Positions 47,533 through 56,309 are shown, numbered from the stretch's first letter. The stretch: DNA of 64,000 nucleotides from Streptococcus anginosus (GCF_001697145.1 NZ_CP012719.1:716501-780500), one strand, 5' to 3'. The notes: a model not told the origin generated them from the sequence alone. Numbers and translations: made by a program.

Positions 47533-48645
47533 ATGCATATTTTAATTGCACCAGATTCTTTTAAAGAAAGTTTATCAGCCCAAAGTGTTGCAGAGGCTAT
47601 AAAAGCAGGATTTTCCAAGGCACTCCCTGAAGCGACATTTGACTTGCTACCCATTGGAGATGGTGGTGAAGGAACGATGACGGCTTTGATCGCAGCCTTG
47701 CAGTTAGACACTTATACTCACATCGTAACCGGGCCTTTCGGAGAACCTATTTCGATGAAATATGCTCGCAAAGGAGATATAGCTCTCTTTGAAATGGCTG
47801 ATTTGGTTGGTTTAGCCTCTATTTCACCAGAAAAAAGAAATCCTCTGACCCTTGATACCAGAGGACTGGGAGAGTTAATTTTGTATCTAGCCAAGGAAGG
47901 TGTGCGGCAAATTTATATTGGCGTAGGGGGCTCTGCTACCAATGATGGTGGAATTGGAATGGCAGCTGGGCTGGGTTATGAATTTTTTGATAAAGACAAT
48001 CATTTGCTTCAAGCAAAAGGTGCGTCTTTAGGTCGTGTGGCTCGCATTTCAGCTGATAATGTTCCTGCAATTTTGGAAAATCTGGACATTCAGATTTTGA
48101 CAGATGTCACAAATCCTCTCTGTGGTGAAAATGGCGCCACGTACGTCTTTGGAGGGCAAAAAGGTTTGCCCGCTCTGCTATTTTCTCAAGTGGATCAGGC
48201 AATGGCAACATTTTATAAACAGGCTAATCCAGCAATTTTTTCACTAGCTGGTGCAGGTGCTGGAGGAGGTATGGCGGCTGGTCTGGTGACATTTGCGCAT
48301 GGAAAAATTGTTTCAGGAATTGATACTTGTCTTAACTTGCTTGATTTTGATAATCGTGTCAAAAAGGCTGATTTAGTCATCGTGGGTGAAGGACGAATGG
48401 ATCAACAAAGTCTGGCAGGTAAAGCTCCGATTGGAGTAGCCAAAAGAACGCCTAGTAATATTCCTGTGATTGCTATTTGTGGTAGTTTAAGCGATGACTT
48501 ACCTGATTTTCCGGCAGAAAACATTCAAGCTGCTTTCCCAATCATTTCTCAAGTCGAACCTCTAGCTATTACTCTAGCCAAGGCAGAAGAAAATCTCATC
48601 CGAACAGCTCAAAATATTGGAAATCTATTAAAAATGAAAATATAA
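47533..48645 (+). CDS. glxK: Glycerate kinase
   Basis: Phosphorylates glycerate to a phosphoglycerate (the GlxK/GarK family usually gives the 2-phospho form). The 370 residues have the family start ILIAPDSFKESLSA, GDGGEGTM, the GVGGSATNDGGIGMAAGLG motif and VGEGRMDQQSLAGKAP. It is co-transcribed with serB (3-base gap). The 215-base gap after it contains an inverted repeat AAGATT/AATCTT without a T run and the ebsA promoter region, nothing more. Confidence 0.9.
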   Translation: MHILIAPDSFKESLSAQSVAEAIKAGFSKALPEATFDLLPIGDGGEGTMTALIAALQLDTYTHIVTGPFGEPISMKYARKGDIALFEMADLVGLASISPEKRNPLTLDTRGLGELILYLAKEGVRQIYIGVGGSATNDGGIGMAAGLGYEFFDKDNHLLQAKGASLGRVARISADNVPAILENLDIQILTDVTNPLCGENGATYVFGGQKGLPALLFSQVDQAMATFYKQANPAIFSLAGAGAGGGMAAGLVTFAHGKIVSGIDTCLNLLDFDNRVKKADLVIVGEGRMDQQSLAGKAPIGVAKRTPSNIPVIAICGSLSDDLPDFPAENIQAAFPIISQVEPLAITLAKAEENLIRTAQNIGNLLKMKI

Positions 48646-48860
48646 GATTTAACTCTATCGGCTGAATCTTGAGAAAGTGGAATTTGAGCTATTTGCATTT
48701 TCGTTGAGGCGATTATCTCTATCACATCTGCCATTTTCGACTAATTTAATAAGGGATTAGAGCTAGTATTCTTTCACTTCCTTAATTTTTTCTTTTGTTG
48801 TCTAATCTCACTCCCATTTTTCTTTTTTTTATGATAAACTATATAAGAGGAGGTGTAGAT

Positions 48861-49355
48861 ATGATAAAGATTTTTGGTCAATTGCGTTATCATTGGCAGC
48901 CAGATCTTTCTCTTCTAATCATTTATTGGTCTTTATCGGTCATTCCGATTTTTATAGGTTTTGCATTTTTATTTGAGAGTTCAGAAGTTCCGTTTTTAGT
49001 TCTTTTCTCTTTCTTTCTCTTTATGGTTTTGTTAGGGATTGGCGTACATAGATATTTCACTATATACGATGACGGGATTTTGAGAATTACTACGGCAAAT
49101 CCATTCACACCTTCAAAGATTGAAATTTCAACAATTCGTAAAGTGGAAGTGACAAAAACTTCTATTACTCTTTTATTTGATGGCAAAGAAAAAGGCCGTA
49201 CGTTTTGTATGCGTAAGTGGCCTAAGAAGTATTTTGTAAATGCTTTGGCTTTGAATGACCATTTTAAAGGGGAAGTTGAACTAATGGACAACTTAACCCA
49301 CGTAGACTATTTTGAAACCTATTATGCTCATCCTAAAAAAACTACTCTTTCTTAA
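48861..49355 (+). CDS. ebsA: EbsA family membrane protein
   Basis: A 164-residue protein of the EbsA family, first described next to a pheromone-response locus of enterococci; biochemical role unknown. Two hydrophobic helices (about 20-42 and 45-65) precede a PH-like cytoplasmic region (about 70-150). The start is ATG 48861 after AGGAGGTGTAG; an in-frame codon at 48795 is upstream of the ribosome site. The 3' end overlaps the convergent ferredoxin gene by 14 bases. Confidence 0.8.
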   Translation: MIKIFGQLRYHWQPDLSLLIIYWSLSVIPIFIGFAFLFESSEVPFLVLFSFFLFMVLLGIGVHRYFTIYDDGILRITTANPFTPSKIEISTIRKVEVTKTSITLLFDGKEKGRTFCMRKWPKKYFVNALALNDHFKGEVELMDNLTHVDYFETYYAHPKKTTLS

Positions 49356-49539
49356 GAGCTTTTGTAGGACAGTTTTTGATGGCTTCGATAACATCAGCTG
49401 TTTCAGGAACTTCCTTTTCTAGCAATTCATCATCTTGATAAAATTTGACAATGCCATTGTCGTGGTAATCAAATAAGTTAGAATAAGTTTGGCAAAGCCC
49501 GCAAGCAATGCACCGTTCAGGAATGAGTGTAACTTTCAT
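49342..49539 (-). CDS. fer: Ferredoxin with one 4Fe-4S cluster
   Basis: A small electron carrier of 65 residues. The cluster ligands are CIACGLC near the start and the cysteine of NCP near the end, giving four cysteines for one cluster. The middle is acidic, as usual. The second methionine (49539) is taken as start: it lies 6 bases after a TACAAT -10 box, so the transcript is probably leaderless. The gene is convergent with and overlaps ebsA. Confidence 0.88.
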   Translation of the reverse strand: MKVTLIPERCIACGLCQTYSNLFDYHDNGIVKFYQDDELLEKEVPETADVIEAIKNCPTKALKKE

Positions 49540-49545
49540 ATTCAT

Positions 49546-49574
49546 ATTGTAATCGGAATTTGGAAAAAATACAA
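49546..49574 (-). promoter_or_regulatory. Ferredoxin promoter, leaderless type
   Basis: On the minus strand TTGTAT (49574-49569), a 17-base spacer, TACAAT (49551-49546), then 6 bases to the ATG. On the plus strand the same segment reads TTGTAA (49547-49552), 17 bases, TACAAG (49570-49575), so the two strands carry near-mirror promoter boxes. Confidence 0.65.
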
Positions 49575-49584
49575 GGAGGAAGTC

Positions 49585-50034
49585 ATGGCAAAGGAACCAT
49601 GGGAAGAAGATATTTACGACAAGGGAGAAAAAGAATTGACGAGAAGTAAAAAAACGAGCGATGTAGTGGCCAATCGTGTGTTGACAATTTTAGCGGTTAT
49701 TTTTTTCATCATAGTGATTACAATTGTAGGTATGATGATTTATTTATCAACTGGCGGAAGCAGCAAAAAAGCAGCAACAGAGGGCTTTTATAATACTAAG
49801 GCTACCAGCAAACCAAGTGAAAGTTCCAGCGTTCCAGAGTCTTCTAAGGCAACAAGTGATAGCAGTCAAACGCAATCATCTGAAGGAACGCTTACTGTTC
49901 AAGCTGGAGAAGGTGAGGCGGCTATTGCTGCGCGTGGAGGGATTTCGATTGCTGAATTGGAGCGTTTAAATCCTTCTCACATGACGACAGGTGCTTGGTA
50001 TGCCAATCCGGGTGATGTGGTGAAAATTCGATAG
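49585..50034 (+). CDS. Membrane-anchored LysM protein (SAG1386/EF1546 type)
   Basis: A 149-residue surface protein with a charged cytoplasmic start (EPWEEDIYDKGEKEL), one transmembrane helix (about 30-53), a serine/threonine-rich linker (about 65-100), and a C-terminal LysM-like domain (about 102-149) that should bind peptidoglycan. The ATG at 49585 follows AAGGAGGAAGT; longer frames overlap the ferredoxin gene. It precedes cmk by 9 bases. Confidence 0.82.
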   Translation: MAKEPWEEDIYDKGEKELTRSKKTSDVVANRVLTILAVIFFIIVITIVGMMIYLSTGGSSKKAATEGFYNTKATSKPSESSSVPESSKATSDSSQTQSSEGTLTVQAGEGEAAIAARGGISIAELERLNPSHMTTGAWYANPGDVVKIR

Positions 50035-50043
50035 GAGTATAGA

Positions 50044-50721
50044 ATGAAACAAATTCAAATCGCCATTGATGGTCCAGCTTCAAGCGGAAAGTCAACAGTT
50101 GCCAAGATTATTGCGAAAGATTTCGACTACACTTACTTGGATACAGGCGCTATGTATCGTGCGGCGACTTACTTAGCTTTAAAGAATGATTTATCGGCAG
50201 AAAAGTGGTCTGAAATTGTCGCATTATTAGACACTTATCCAGTTAGTTTTGGGCGTGATAAAAATGGGGAGCAGCTTGTTTTTGTTGGAGATGTAGATGT
50301 GACGCATCCGATTCGTGAAAACGAAGTGACCAACAATGTCTCTTGGGTGTCTGCAATTCCAGAAGTACGAGAAAAGTTGGTGGATTTACAGCGAGAAATT
50401 GCTGCTCAAGGCGGTATCGTTATGGACGGCCGTGATATTGGAACGGTTGTATTGCCTCATGCAGAATTAAAAATTTTCCTCGTAGCCTCAGTTGAGGAAA
50501 GAGCTGAGCGCCGTTATAAAGAAAATCGTGAAAAAGGCATTCCGACGAACTTAGAAACTCTGAAAAAAGAAATTGCAGAGCGGGACTATAAAGACAGTCA
50601 CCGAGCGGTTTCTCCTTTAAAACCAGCAGCAGACGCCATTCATTTTGATACAACGGGTGTTGGAATTGCTGAAGTTGTGGCTTTTATCGAAGAAAAAGCT
50701 AAAAAAATCCTTGACAAATAA
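50044..50721 (+). CDS. cmk: Cytidylate kinase
   Basis: Phosphorylates CMP and dCMP to the diphosphates. The 225 residues have the P-loop [10 protein letters not shown] (about 8-17), [22 protein letters not shown] and [22 protein letters not shown] precedes the ATG. Its last codons contain the -35 box of the infC operon promoter, so the ribosomal genes are transcribed both from here and possibly by read-through. Confidence 0.95.
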   Translation: MKQIQIAIDGPASSGKSTVAKIIAKDFDYTYLDTGAMYRAATYLALKNDLSAEKWSEIVALLDTYPVSFGRDKNGEQLVFVGDVDVTHPIRENEVTNNVSWVSAIPEVREKLVDLQREIAAQGGIVMDGRDIGTVVLPHAELKIFLVASVEERAERRYKENREKGIPTNLETLKKEIAERDYKDSHRAVSPLKPAADAIHFDTTGVGIAEVVAFIEEKAKKILDK

Positions 50722-50739
50722 TCCAAAACTTGGTATCAT
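50711..50739 (+). promoter_or_regulatory. Promoter of infC-rpmI-rplT
   Basis: Consensus TTGACA (50711-50716), 17-base spacer, extended -10 TGGTATCAT (-10 at 50734-50739). The -35 overlaps the end of cmk. Confidence 0.88.
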
Positions 50740-50745
50740 ATAAAA

Positions 50746-50901
50746 GTTGAGAAAAGCAGAAGTGAGAACTTCTCGCCTTGCGACTAACGTTGTCTGGCTC
50801 TACGGATTAAGTTTCAGAAATGAAATACTATCATGTAGTGCGGGCTTGCGTTAGCAAGTCCGCTCTTGTTTTTCTCTAAAAATAAAAAAGAGGTGAAAAC
50901 C
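50746..50901 (+). promoter_or_regulatory. infC operon leader with attenuator (L20-type autoregulation expected)
   Basis: The leader of about 155 bases has a hairpin AGTGAGAACTTCTCGC-type fold near 50760 and, at 50840-50863, a strong stem GCGGGCTTGC/GCAAGTCCGC with a GTTA loop followed by a T-rich stretch to about 50875. In other Firmicutes the L20 protein stabilises such a terminator to control infC-rpmI-rplT. The mechanism here is inferred. Confidence 0.75.
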
Positions 50902-51423
50902 ATAGCAAAACAAGACTTATTCATCAATGATGAAATTCGTGTGCGTGAAGTTCGTTTGATCGGTCTTGATGGTGAACAATTAGGCATTAAACCACTTAGC
51001 GAAGCGCAAGCAATTGCCGACGATGCAAATGTGGACCTTGTTCTGATTCAACCACAAGCTAAACCACCTGTTGCGAAAATTATGGACTACGGAAAGTTCA
51101 AATTTGAGTATCAGAAAAAACAAAAAGAACAGCGCAAAAAACAAAGTGTTGTTACTGTGAAAGAAGTTCGTCTCAGTCCAACGATTGATAAAGGTGACTT
51201 TGATACAAAACTTCGCAACGCACGCAAGTTCCTTGAAAAAGGAAATAAAGTGAAGGTTTCTATTCGCTTTAAAGGGCGGATGATTACTCACAAAGAAATC
51301 GGAGCTAAAGTATTAGCCGACTTTGCTCAAGCAACGCAAGACATTGCGATTATTGAGCAGAGAGCTAAAATGGATGGACGTCAAATGTTCATGCAATTAG
51401 CACCAATCCCTGACAAAAAGTAA
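50902..51423 (+). CDS. infC: Translation initiation factor IF-3 with ATA start codon
   Basis: Binds the 30S subunit, checks the start codon and keeps subunits apart. I assign the rare ATA start at 50902 because AAAGAGGTG lies 6 bases upstream and the product ([20 protein letters not shown] onwards, 173 residues) then has the normal family length. The in-frame ATG-less extension back to 50866 would begin in the attenuator T run. Rare start codons let IF-3 repress its own synthesis. Two domains are joined by a lysine-rich linker (about 70-85). Confidence 0.9.
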   Translation: MAKQDLFINDEIRVREVRLIGLDGEQLGIKPLSEAQAIADDANVDLVLIQPQAKPPVAKIMDYGKFKFEYQKKQKEQRKKQSVVTVKEVRLSPTIDKGDFDTKLRNARKFLEKGNKVKVSIRFKGRMITHKEIGAKVLADFAQATQDIAIIEQRAKMDGRQMFMQLAPIPDKK

Positions 51424-51456
51424 TCTGTCAGAAGTTAGAAAAAGGAGAAAAATATC

Positions 51457-51657
51457 ATGCCAAAACAAAAAACACACCGCGCATCAGCTAAACGTTTCAA
51501 ACGTACAGGTTCTGGTGGCTTGAAACGTTTCCGTGCTTACACTTCTCACCGTTTCCACGGAAAAACAAAAAAACAACGTCGTCATCTTCGTAAAGCAGCA
51601 ATGGTGCATTCAGGAGATTTCAAACGTATCAAAGCAATGCTGACAGGTCTTAAATAA
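51457..51657 (+). CDS. rpmI: 50S ribosomal protein L35
   Basis: A 66-residue highly basic ribosomal protein with the family motif [19 protein letters not shown] and [23 protein letters not shown] precedes the ATG. Second gene of the infC operon. Confidence 0.98.
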   Translation: MPKQKTHRASAKRFKRTGSGGLKRFRAYTSHRFHGKTKKQRRHLRKAAMVHSGDFKRIKAMLTGLK

Positions 51658-51703
51658 GAGATTTTGTAGCAGATTATTCTAGGAAATATTGGAGGAAATA
51701 TAA

Positions 51704-52063
51704 ATGGCACGTGTTAAAGGTGGCGTTGTATCACGCAAACGTCGTAAACGTATTTTAAAATTAGCTAAAGGTTACTATGGTGCAAAACATATCTTGTTCC
51801 GTACAGCAAAAGAACAAGTAATGAATTCTTACTACTATGCATACCGTGACCGTCGTCAAAAGAAACGTGATTTCCGCAAATTGTGGATTACACGTATCAA
51901 TGCGGCAGCTCGTATGAATGGTTTGTCATATTCACAATTGATGCATGGTTTGAAATTGGCTGAAATTGAAGTCAATCGTAAAATGCTTGCGGACCTAGCT
52001 GTCAACGATGTAGCAGCTTTCACAGCTCTTGCAGATGCAGCTAAAGCAAAATTAGGTAAATAA
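51704..52063 (+). CDS. rplT: 50S ribosomal protein L20
   Basis: A 119-residue protein that binds 23S rRNA early in assembly and, in Firmicutes and E. coli, represses its own operon. It shows the family sequence [37 protein letters not shown] and [18 protein letters not shown] precedes the ATG. Last gene of the infC operon. Confidence 0.98.
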   Translation: MARVKGGVVSRKRRKRILKLAKGYYGAKHILFRTAKEQVMNSYYYAYRDRRQKKRDFRKLWITRINAAARMNGLSYSQLMHGLKLAEIEVNRKMLADLAVNDVAAFTALADAAKAKLGK

Positions 52064-52071
52064 TGAAAAAT

Positions 52072-52095
52072 AGGCTGGGAGAATGTTTCCAGCCT
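52072..52095 (+). terminator. Terminator of infC-rpmI-rplT
   Basis: AGGCTGG/CCAGCCT stem directly after rplT, followed by TAAATT rather than a full T run. Confidence 0.65.
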
Positions 52096-52148
52096 TAAAT
52101 TATACTGTGTCATAGATCAACGACGCAATGATTGATTGTTCAAAGGAG

Positions 52149-52206
52149 AGCCTTGAGATTGCAAGATAGAATGTGCGAAACAAATCTCAGGGCTATTTGT
52201 TTTTTA
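52149..52206 (+). terminator. Second hairpin with T run after rplT
   Basis: AGCCTTGAGAT pairs with ATCTCAGGGCT (one G-T) over a 24-base loop; ATTTGTTTTTT follows. It may be a second terminator or the end of a small RNA. Confidence 0.7.
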
Positions 52207-52221
52207 ACTCAGCAACTTTAT

Positions 52222-52276
52222 AGGAGCGGGATGGGACTAAATTTTTGTTTAGTTCGATCCCACTCCTTATTTTTTC
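52222..52276 (+). terminator. Third hairpin with T run after rplT
   Basis: GGAGCGGGAT and ACTAAA pair with TTTAGT and ATCCCACTCC to form a long interrupted stem, followed by TTATTTTTTC. Confidence 0.75.
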
Positions 52277-52342
52277 TTCATAGCTGAAGCTGGAGAAAAT
52301 TCGTGATTTAGGATATAATGGAAAAAAGCAAAGGAGGATGCT

Positions 52343-52729
52343 ATGGCTTCTAAAATGTTGCATACGTGCTTGCGAGTGGAAGATCTAGAAAAATCTATTG
52401 CATTTTATGCAGATGCATTTGAATTTAAAGAATTACGGCGCAAGGACTTCCCAGAACATCAATTTACAATTGTTTATTTGGGACTTGAAGGTGATGATTA
52501 TGAGTTGGAATTAACTTATAATTATGGACACGGACCTTATGTGATTGGCGATGGATTTGCTCATGTGGCTTTGAGTACGCCTGATTTGTTGCAGCTTCAC
52601 GCTGAACACACTGCTAAAGGATATGAGGTTACACAGCCAAATGGACTTCCTGGAACAAAGCCGAATTATTACTTTATTAAGGATCCGGATGGTTATAAAG
52701 TTGAAGTGATTCAAGAAAAAACTTTATAA
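52343..52729 (+). CDS. Glyoxalase I-type protein (lactoylglutathione lyase family)
   Basis: A 128-residue vicinal-oxygen-chelate enzyme. The two beta-alpha-beta-beta-beta modules hold likely metal ligands H7 (LHTCLRVED), E (LELTYNYG), H (GFAHVALST) and E (KVEVIQEK), the H-E-H-E set of glyoxalase I. It probably detoxifies methylglyoxal, although streptococci often use another thiol than glutathione or glutathione taken up. AAAGGAGGATGCT precedes the ATG, with a TATAAT at 52314-52319. Confidence 0.85.
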   Translation: MASKMLHTCLRVEDLEKSIAFYADAFEFKELRRKDFPEHQFTIVYLGLEGDDYELELTYNYGHGPYVIGDGFAHVALSTPDLLQLHAEHTAKGYEVTQPNGLPGTKPNYYFIKDPDGYKVEVIQEKTL

Positions 52730-52750
52730 GTTTGTAAATAATTGAAAATG

Positions 52751-52779
52751 AAAGGCTTGAAATTATTTTAGCCTTTTTT
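52751..52779 (+). terminator. Terminator of the glyoxalase gene
   Basis: AAAGGCT and AGCCTTT pair, followed by T residues. Confidence 0.85.
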
Positions 52780-52830
52780 AGTAGGTAAAGTCTTTTTTAA
52801 ACGAAAGAGACGAGGTAGAAAGGTAGTGTA

Positions 52831-54195
52831 GTGAAAAAAATACTTCTCATTGTCCTAAATGTCGCTTTTTTAATGATTATTATTTTTGGGAGTTTTCGGA
52901 TTAGAAAATTGCTACAAGAAAGAAAATTAAATCGACAAATTTCACAAGTTCTGAAAAGGACAGATACAAAATATCATTATGGTTCAGTACGAAAGCAGAC
53001 AGGACGTGTAGGAAGTCAGCTCATTACGTCTTACTATCCATTAACAGAGAGCAAGCAAGATATTGGTGTTATTAAAGAGAAAATCAATGCCGATATTCAG
53101 AAATTTTCAGATAAACAAAGTCAAGTATCGCAATACGATAACCTTATTTTTTATGTGAGTCATTTTACAGAGACAAATTTTTCTGGAGTAAAGCAAGTTG
53201 ACATCAAGCGAATCTCTTATCCAGTGTTAACTACGAAAGTTGGAAAGGCTAGAGAAGAGGTTTTGGACTCGCTTTACATGTCGTCTGACAACAAATTGTT
53301 TAGCTTAAATCGACTTTTTAAAAATGTTGAGCAAGCCAAAAAGTTATTGCTAGAAGAAATGCAGCAGAAAATCACCGCTCTTCATAAAACAGAAGGACAG
53401 AAGATTCTACAAGCATTTCAAACAAGAGATATCTCCCAATGGACATTCAGTTATGAAAAAGGAAAACTCAATCTATTTTATAAAAACAATGAGCGAGTTT
53501 CAAAGGTGGAAATCGCCTTACCAGCCTTATATGAGGTAATTGATGAGCATTATTTAAAGGGAGAGGATTTGGCCGCATATCAGTCCTATCAAGCAAAAAA
53601 ACAGCAAAAATTAGTAGCTTTGACGTTTGACGATGGTCCCAATGCAGCAACGACACCGCAGGCTTTGGATATTTTAGCCAAATACCATGTCAAAGGAACT
53701 TTTTTCATGTTGGGGAAAAATATAGCTGGAAATGAGCAACTTGTCAAACGTGTTCATGATGAGGGGCATGAGATTGGCAATCATAGTTGGAGTCATCCAC
53801 AATTACCAACTCTTGCTCTTGAGCAAGCAAAAAAACAGATTGAGGATACACAAGCAGCACTTCGGGCTGTTATCGGAGAGAGTCCAAAAATGATGCGTCC
53901 GCCCTATGGAGCTATCAACAATACACTCCGAAATGCTGTTGATATGTCTTTCATTATGTGGAATGTGGATAGCTTGGATTGGAAAAATCGCAATACTGGG
54001 TCTATCATGGAGCAAGTGAAAAAGCAGACTTATCCAGGATCAATCATTTTAATGCATGATATTCATCAAACCACCATTAATGCTTTGCCGAGTGTAATTG
54101 AATATTTGCAAAAGAATGGGTACACTTTGGTTACAGTTAGTGAACTTCTGAATCATCAATTGGAAGGACATCGGCTGTATTACGGTGTAAATTAG
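52831..54195 (+). CDS. pgdA: Peptidoglycan N-acetylglucosamine deacetylase PgdA
   Basis: Removes acetyl groups from peptidoglycan GlcNAc, giving lysozyme resistance. The 454 residues have an N-terminal membrane anchor (about 4-22), a middle extracellular domain, and a C-terminal NodB domain (about 265-440) with the catalytic TFDDGPN, metal histidines HSWSHP, RPPYGA, WNVDSLDW and LMHDIHQ. The start is GTG 52831 with GAAAGGTAGT before it. A bidirectional terminator follows. Confidence 0.93.
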   Translation: MKKILLIVLNVAFLMIIIFGSFRIRKLLQERKLNRQISQVLKRTDTKYHYGSVRKQTGRVGSQLITSYYPLTESKQDIGVIKEKINADIQKFSDKQSQVSQYDNLIFYVSHFTETNFSGVKQVDIKRISYPVLTTKVGKAREEVLDSLYMSSDNKLFSLNRLFKNVEQAKKLLLEEMQQKITALHKTEGQKILQAFQTRDISQWTFSYEKGKLNLFYKNNERVSKVEIALPALYEVIDEHYLKGEDLAAYQSYQAKKQQKLVALTFDDGPNAATTPQALDILAKYHVKGTFFMLGKNIAGNEQLVKRVHDEGHEIGNHSWSHPQLPTLALEQAKKQIEDTQAALRAVIGESPKMMRPPYGAINNTLRNAVDMSFIMWNVDSLDWKNRNTGSIMEQVKKQTYPGSIILMHDIHQTTINALPSVIEYLQKNGYTLVTVSELLNHQLEGHRLYYGVN

Positions 54196-54200
54196 ATAGA

Positions 54201-54238
54201 AAAAAAGGATAGAAATGATTGCTTCCTATCCTTTTTCT
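54201..54238. terminator. Bidirectional terminator between pgdA and the helicase gene
   Basis: AAAAAAGGATAG pairs with CTATCCTTTTT, with A and T runs on both sides. Confidence 0.92.
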
Positions 54239-54247
54239 ATACTCTTT

Positions 54248-55333
54248 TTATTTCACATAGAGTTCACGATTTTTTAAGATAATTTCTTGAACGTGGGCAT
54301 ATTTTTTTAGTGTTTTTAATTCTTCTGGGTGGCTGATGAATGTAATGACATAGCCCTCTTTGCCCATACGACCAGTCCGTCCGGCGCGGTGGGTATAGGT
54401 TTCAAAATCGCGAGGCAGGTCATAGTTGATGACACATTCGAGAGAATCAATGTCAATTCCTCTAGCTACCAAGTCAGTAGCAAGTAAGAGTGTGAGTTCG
54501 TCGTTTTTAAATTGCTCCAAGATGACTTTGCGGAATTTGACATTGACATCACTTGCCAGAGACACAGCTTGAATGTGACGATATTGTAGTTTTTCCTCAG
54601 CATTTCCTAAGTCTGAGAGGGCATTGAAAAAGACAAGGGCGCGAAATTCTGAGACATGAGCGAGCTTTCGCAAATATTCAACTTTGTCGCGCTGTTTAAC
54701 TTGCATATAAAAATGTCGAATATTGTCAAGATGTTGATCTTCCAGTTTGATTTGGAGAGTATTTTCAGCAAGCTTGTCTTGGTCAAACTTAGCAGTCGCA
54801 CTCATGTAAATCAATTGATGTTCACGTGGTACATAGTGAAGGATCTGCTGCACAAAATGATATTGCGAATCGCTAAGCAGTTGATCAAATTCATCCAGAA
54901 TGATCGTATCGACAGTCATCATTTTGATTTTTTTTAGTTTAATCAATTCAAAAATGCGTCCTGGCGTCCCGATGAGAATTTCAGGGCCTTTTTTTAACCG
55001 TTCAATTTGTCGTTTTTGGCTGGAGCCAGATAGAAAGAGCTGAGCTGTTAAGCCAAGTAGTTCAGCCCATGTTTTGGTGACGTCAAAAATCTGTCCAGCT
55101 AGCTCAGTATTGGGAGCCAAGATAAGTAATTGCTGGGATTTCTTAGGTTTTAGTTTTAGAAGAGTTGGGAAAAGATAGGCAAGTGTTTTTCCAGTTCCGG
55201 TAGGGCTTATCCCAAGGAGATTCTCTCCTTCCGTAATGGGAGAAAAGAGTTGTTCTTGAATGGGAGTTAAATGCTCAAAGCCAAGTTTAGTGAGTTGGTC
55301 TTGCCAACTTTTGGGAAATTTAGTTGTTATCAT
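54248..55333 (-). CDS. DEAD-box RNA helicase (short type)
   Basis: An ATP-dependent RNA helicase core without C-terminal extension, about 361 residues. Motifs in order: Q motif region LTPIQEQL, I SPTGTGKT, Ia APNTELAGQ, GTPGRI, II LDEFD (DEFD instead of DEAD), III SAT, V ATDLVARGIDID and VI HRAGRTGR. It may act in RNA decay or ribosome assembly. The start (ATG 55333 or 55336) lies inside the end of the oxidoreductase gene, preceded by GAGG, so the two are co-translated. Confidence 0.88.
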   Translation of the reverse strand: MITTKFPKSWQDQLTKLGFEHLTPIQEQLFSPITEGENLLGISPTGTGKTLAYLFPTLLKLKPKKSQQLLILAPNTELAGQIFDVTKTWAELLGLTAQLFLSGSSQKRQIERLKKGPEILIGTPGRIFELIKLKKIKMMTVDTIILDEFDQLLSDSQYHFVQQILHYVPREHQLIYMSATAKFDQDKLAENTLQIKLEDQHLDNIRHFYMQVKQRDKVEYLRKLAHVSEFRALVFFNALSDLGNAEEKLQYRHIQAVSLASDVNVKFRKVILEQFKNDELTLLLATDLVARGIDIDSLECVINYDLPRDFETYTHRAGRTGRMGKEGYVITFISHPEELKTLKKYAHVQEIILKNRELYVK

Positions 55334-56309
55334 CATCAGCCTCAAATCTAATACCAGCATCTTGTCGCATGCTAAACAGAGTTTTATGCACGGCAGCAGC
55401 AGCGTCTAGCCAGTTTTGGTAGGTTTCTTGTTTTATTTCACCACTTAATGCTTTAGCGAATTGTTTGGCTTCTTCAGCCATGGTGTGAGAAGAGCACGCA
55501 ATTTCAAGAGTTGTTTTCTCCTTGTTTAGATTTTGGAAAACAGCAGAAGTGATGAATTCGATTGAATTCAAGGTTAGTGTACCGTCTGTTGTGTAAATTT
55601 CAGCAGGGAAAAAGCTATTGATATTTTTTCCGGTTTGGATAGTCACTTGAAATTCTGGATAGATTAAACTTCCTACTCCATTTAGATCAACAGTATTTGG
55701 TAACTGCTGAGCGGTATAATAGGCATTTTCTGGTGCTCCAAAAAGTCGTATGGCTGCATAGACAGGATAAATGCCTAAGTCCATTAGAGCACCGCCTGAA
55801 AATTTCGCCGAAAAGACGTTTGGCTTTTGTCCAGCTAACAGAGCTGGCATTTTGGAAGAATACTTCGCATAGGTGAAATGCGCTCCAAGAATGGTTTTGT
55901 TTTTGAGAAACTCTGAAATGACGTCAAATGATTGCTCATGATAGTTTCGAGCCGCTTCAAAAATGTACACATGTTGTTCTTGAGCTAATGCTACCAATTC
56001 AGCCCATTCTTCTGGGCGTGAGACAGCAGGCTTTTCCACAATCACATGTTTGCCTGCTAAAACGGCAGCTTTTACTTGTGGGAAATGCAGAGAGTTGGGG
56101 CTTGCAATATAAATAATGTCTATATCACTAGTTAAAAAATCAGCCATATCTGTGTAGCAATCTACATTTTCATAATGACTGGCAAATGTTTGAGCAGCAT
56201 GTATCGTCCGTGAATATACCACAGTCAGTTGATAGTCCTTTGTCGAATGAGCAGCCTTGACAAATTGGTGAACAATGTCTCCTGTTCCAATCGTTCCGAG
56301 TTTTAACAT
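55320..56309 (-). CDS. Gfo/Idh/MocA family oxidoreductase
   Basis: An NAD(P)-dependent sugar or polyol dehydrogenase-like enzyme; substrate unknown. The 329 residues have an N-terminal Rossmann fold (LGTIGTGDIVHQFVKAA), the conserved EKPAVSRPEEW, and the C-terminal barrel domain with GGALMDLGIYPVYAA (catalytic region). AAGGAGAAAACG precedes the ATG. It overlaps the helicase gene by 14 bases. Confidence 0.88.
   Translation of the reverse strand: MLKLGTIGTGDIVHQFVKAAHSTKDYQLTVVYSRTIHAAQTFASHYENVDCYTDMADFLTSDIDIIYIASPNSLHFPQVKAAVLAGKHVIVEKPAVSRPEEWAELVALAQEQHVYIFEAARNYHEQSFDVISEFLKNKTILGAHFTYAKYSSKMPALLAGQKPNVFSAKFSGGALMDLGIYPVYAAIRLFGAPENAYYTAQQLPNTVDLNGVGSLIYPEFQVTIQTGKNINSFFPAEIYTTDGTLTLNSIEFITSAVFQNLNKEKTTLEIACSSHTMAEEAKQFAKALSGEIKQETYQNWLDAAAAVHKTLFSMRQDAGIRFEADDDNN

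Noticed and set aside
50866..50901. Longer IF-3 starting at 50866 ([12 protein letters not shown])
   Set aside because: The start would sit in the T run of the attenuator with no ribosome site, whereas ATA 50902 has a good one and gives the normal family length.
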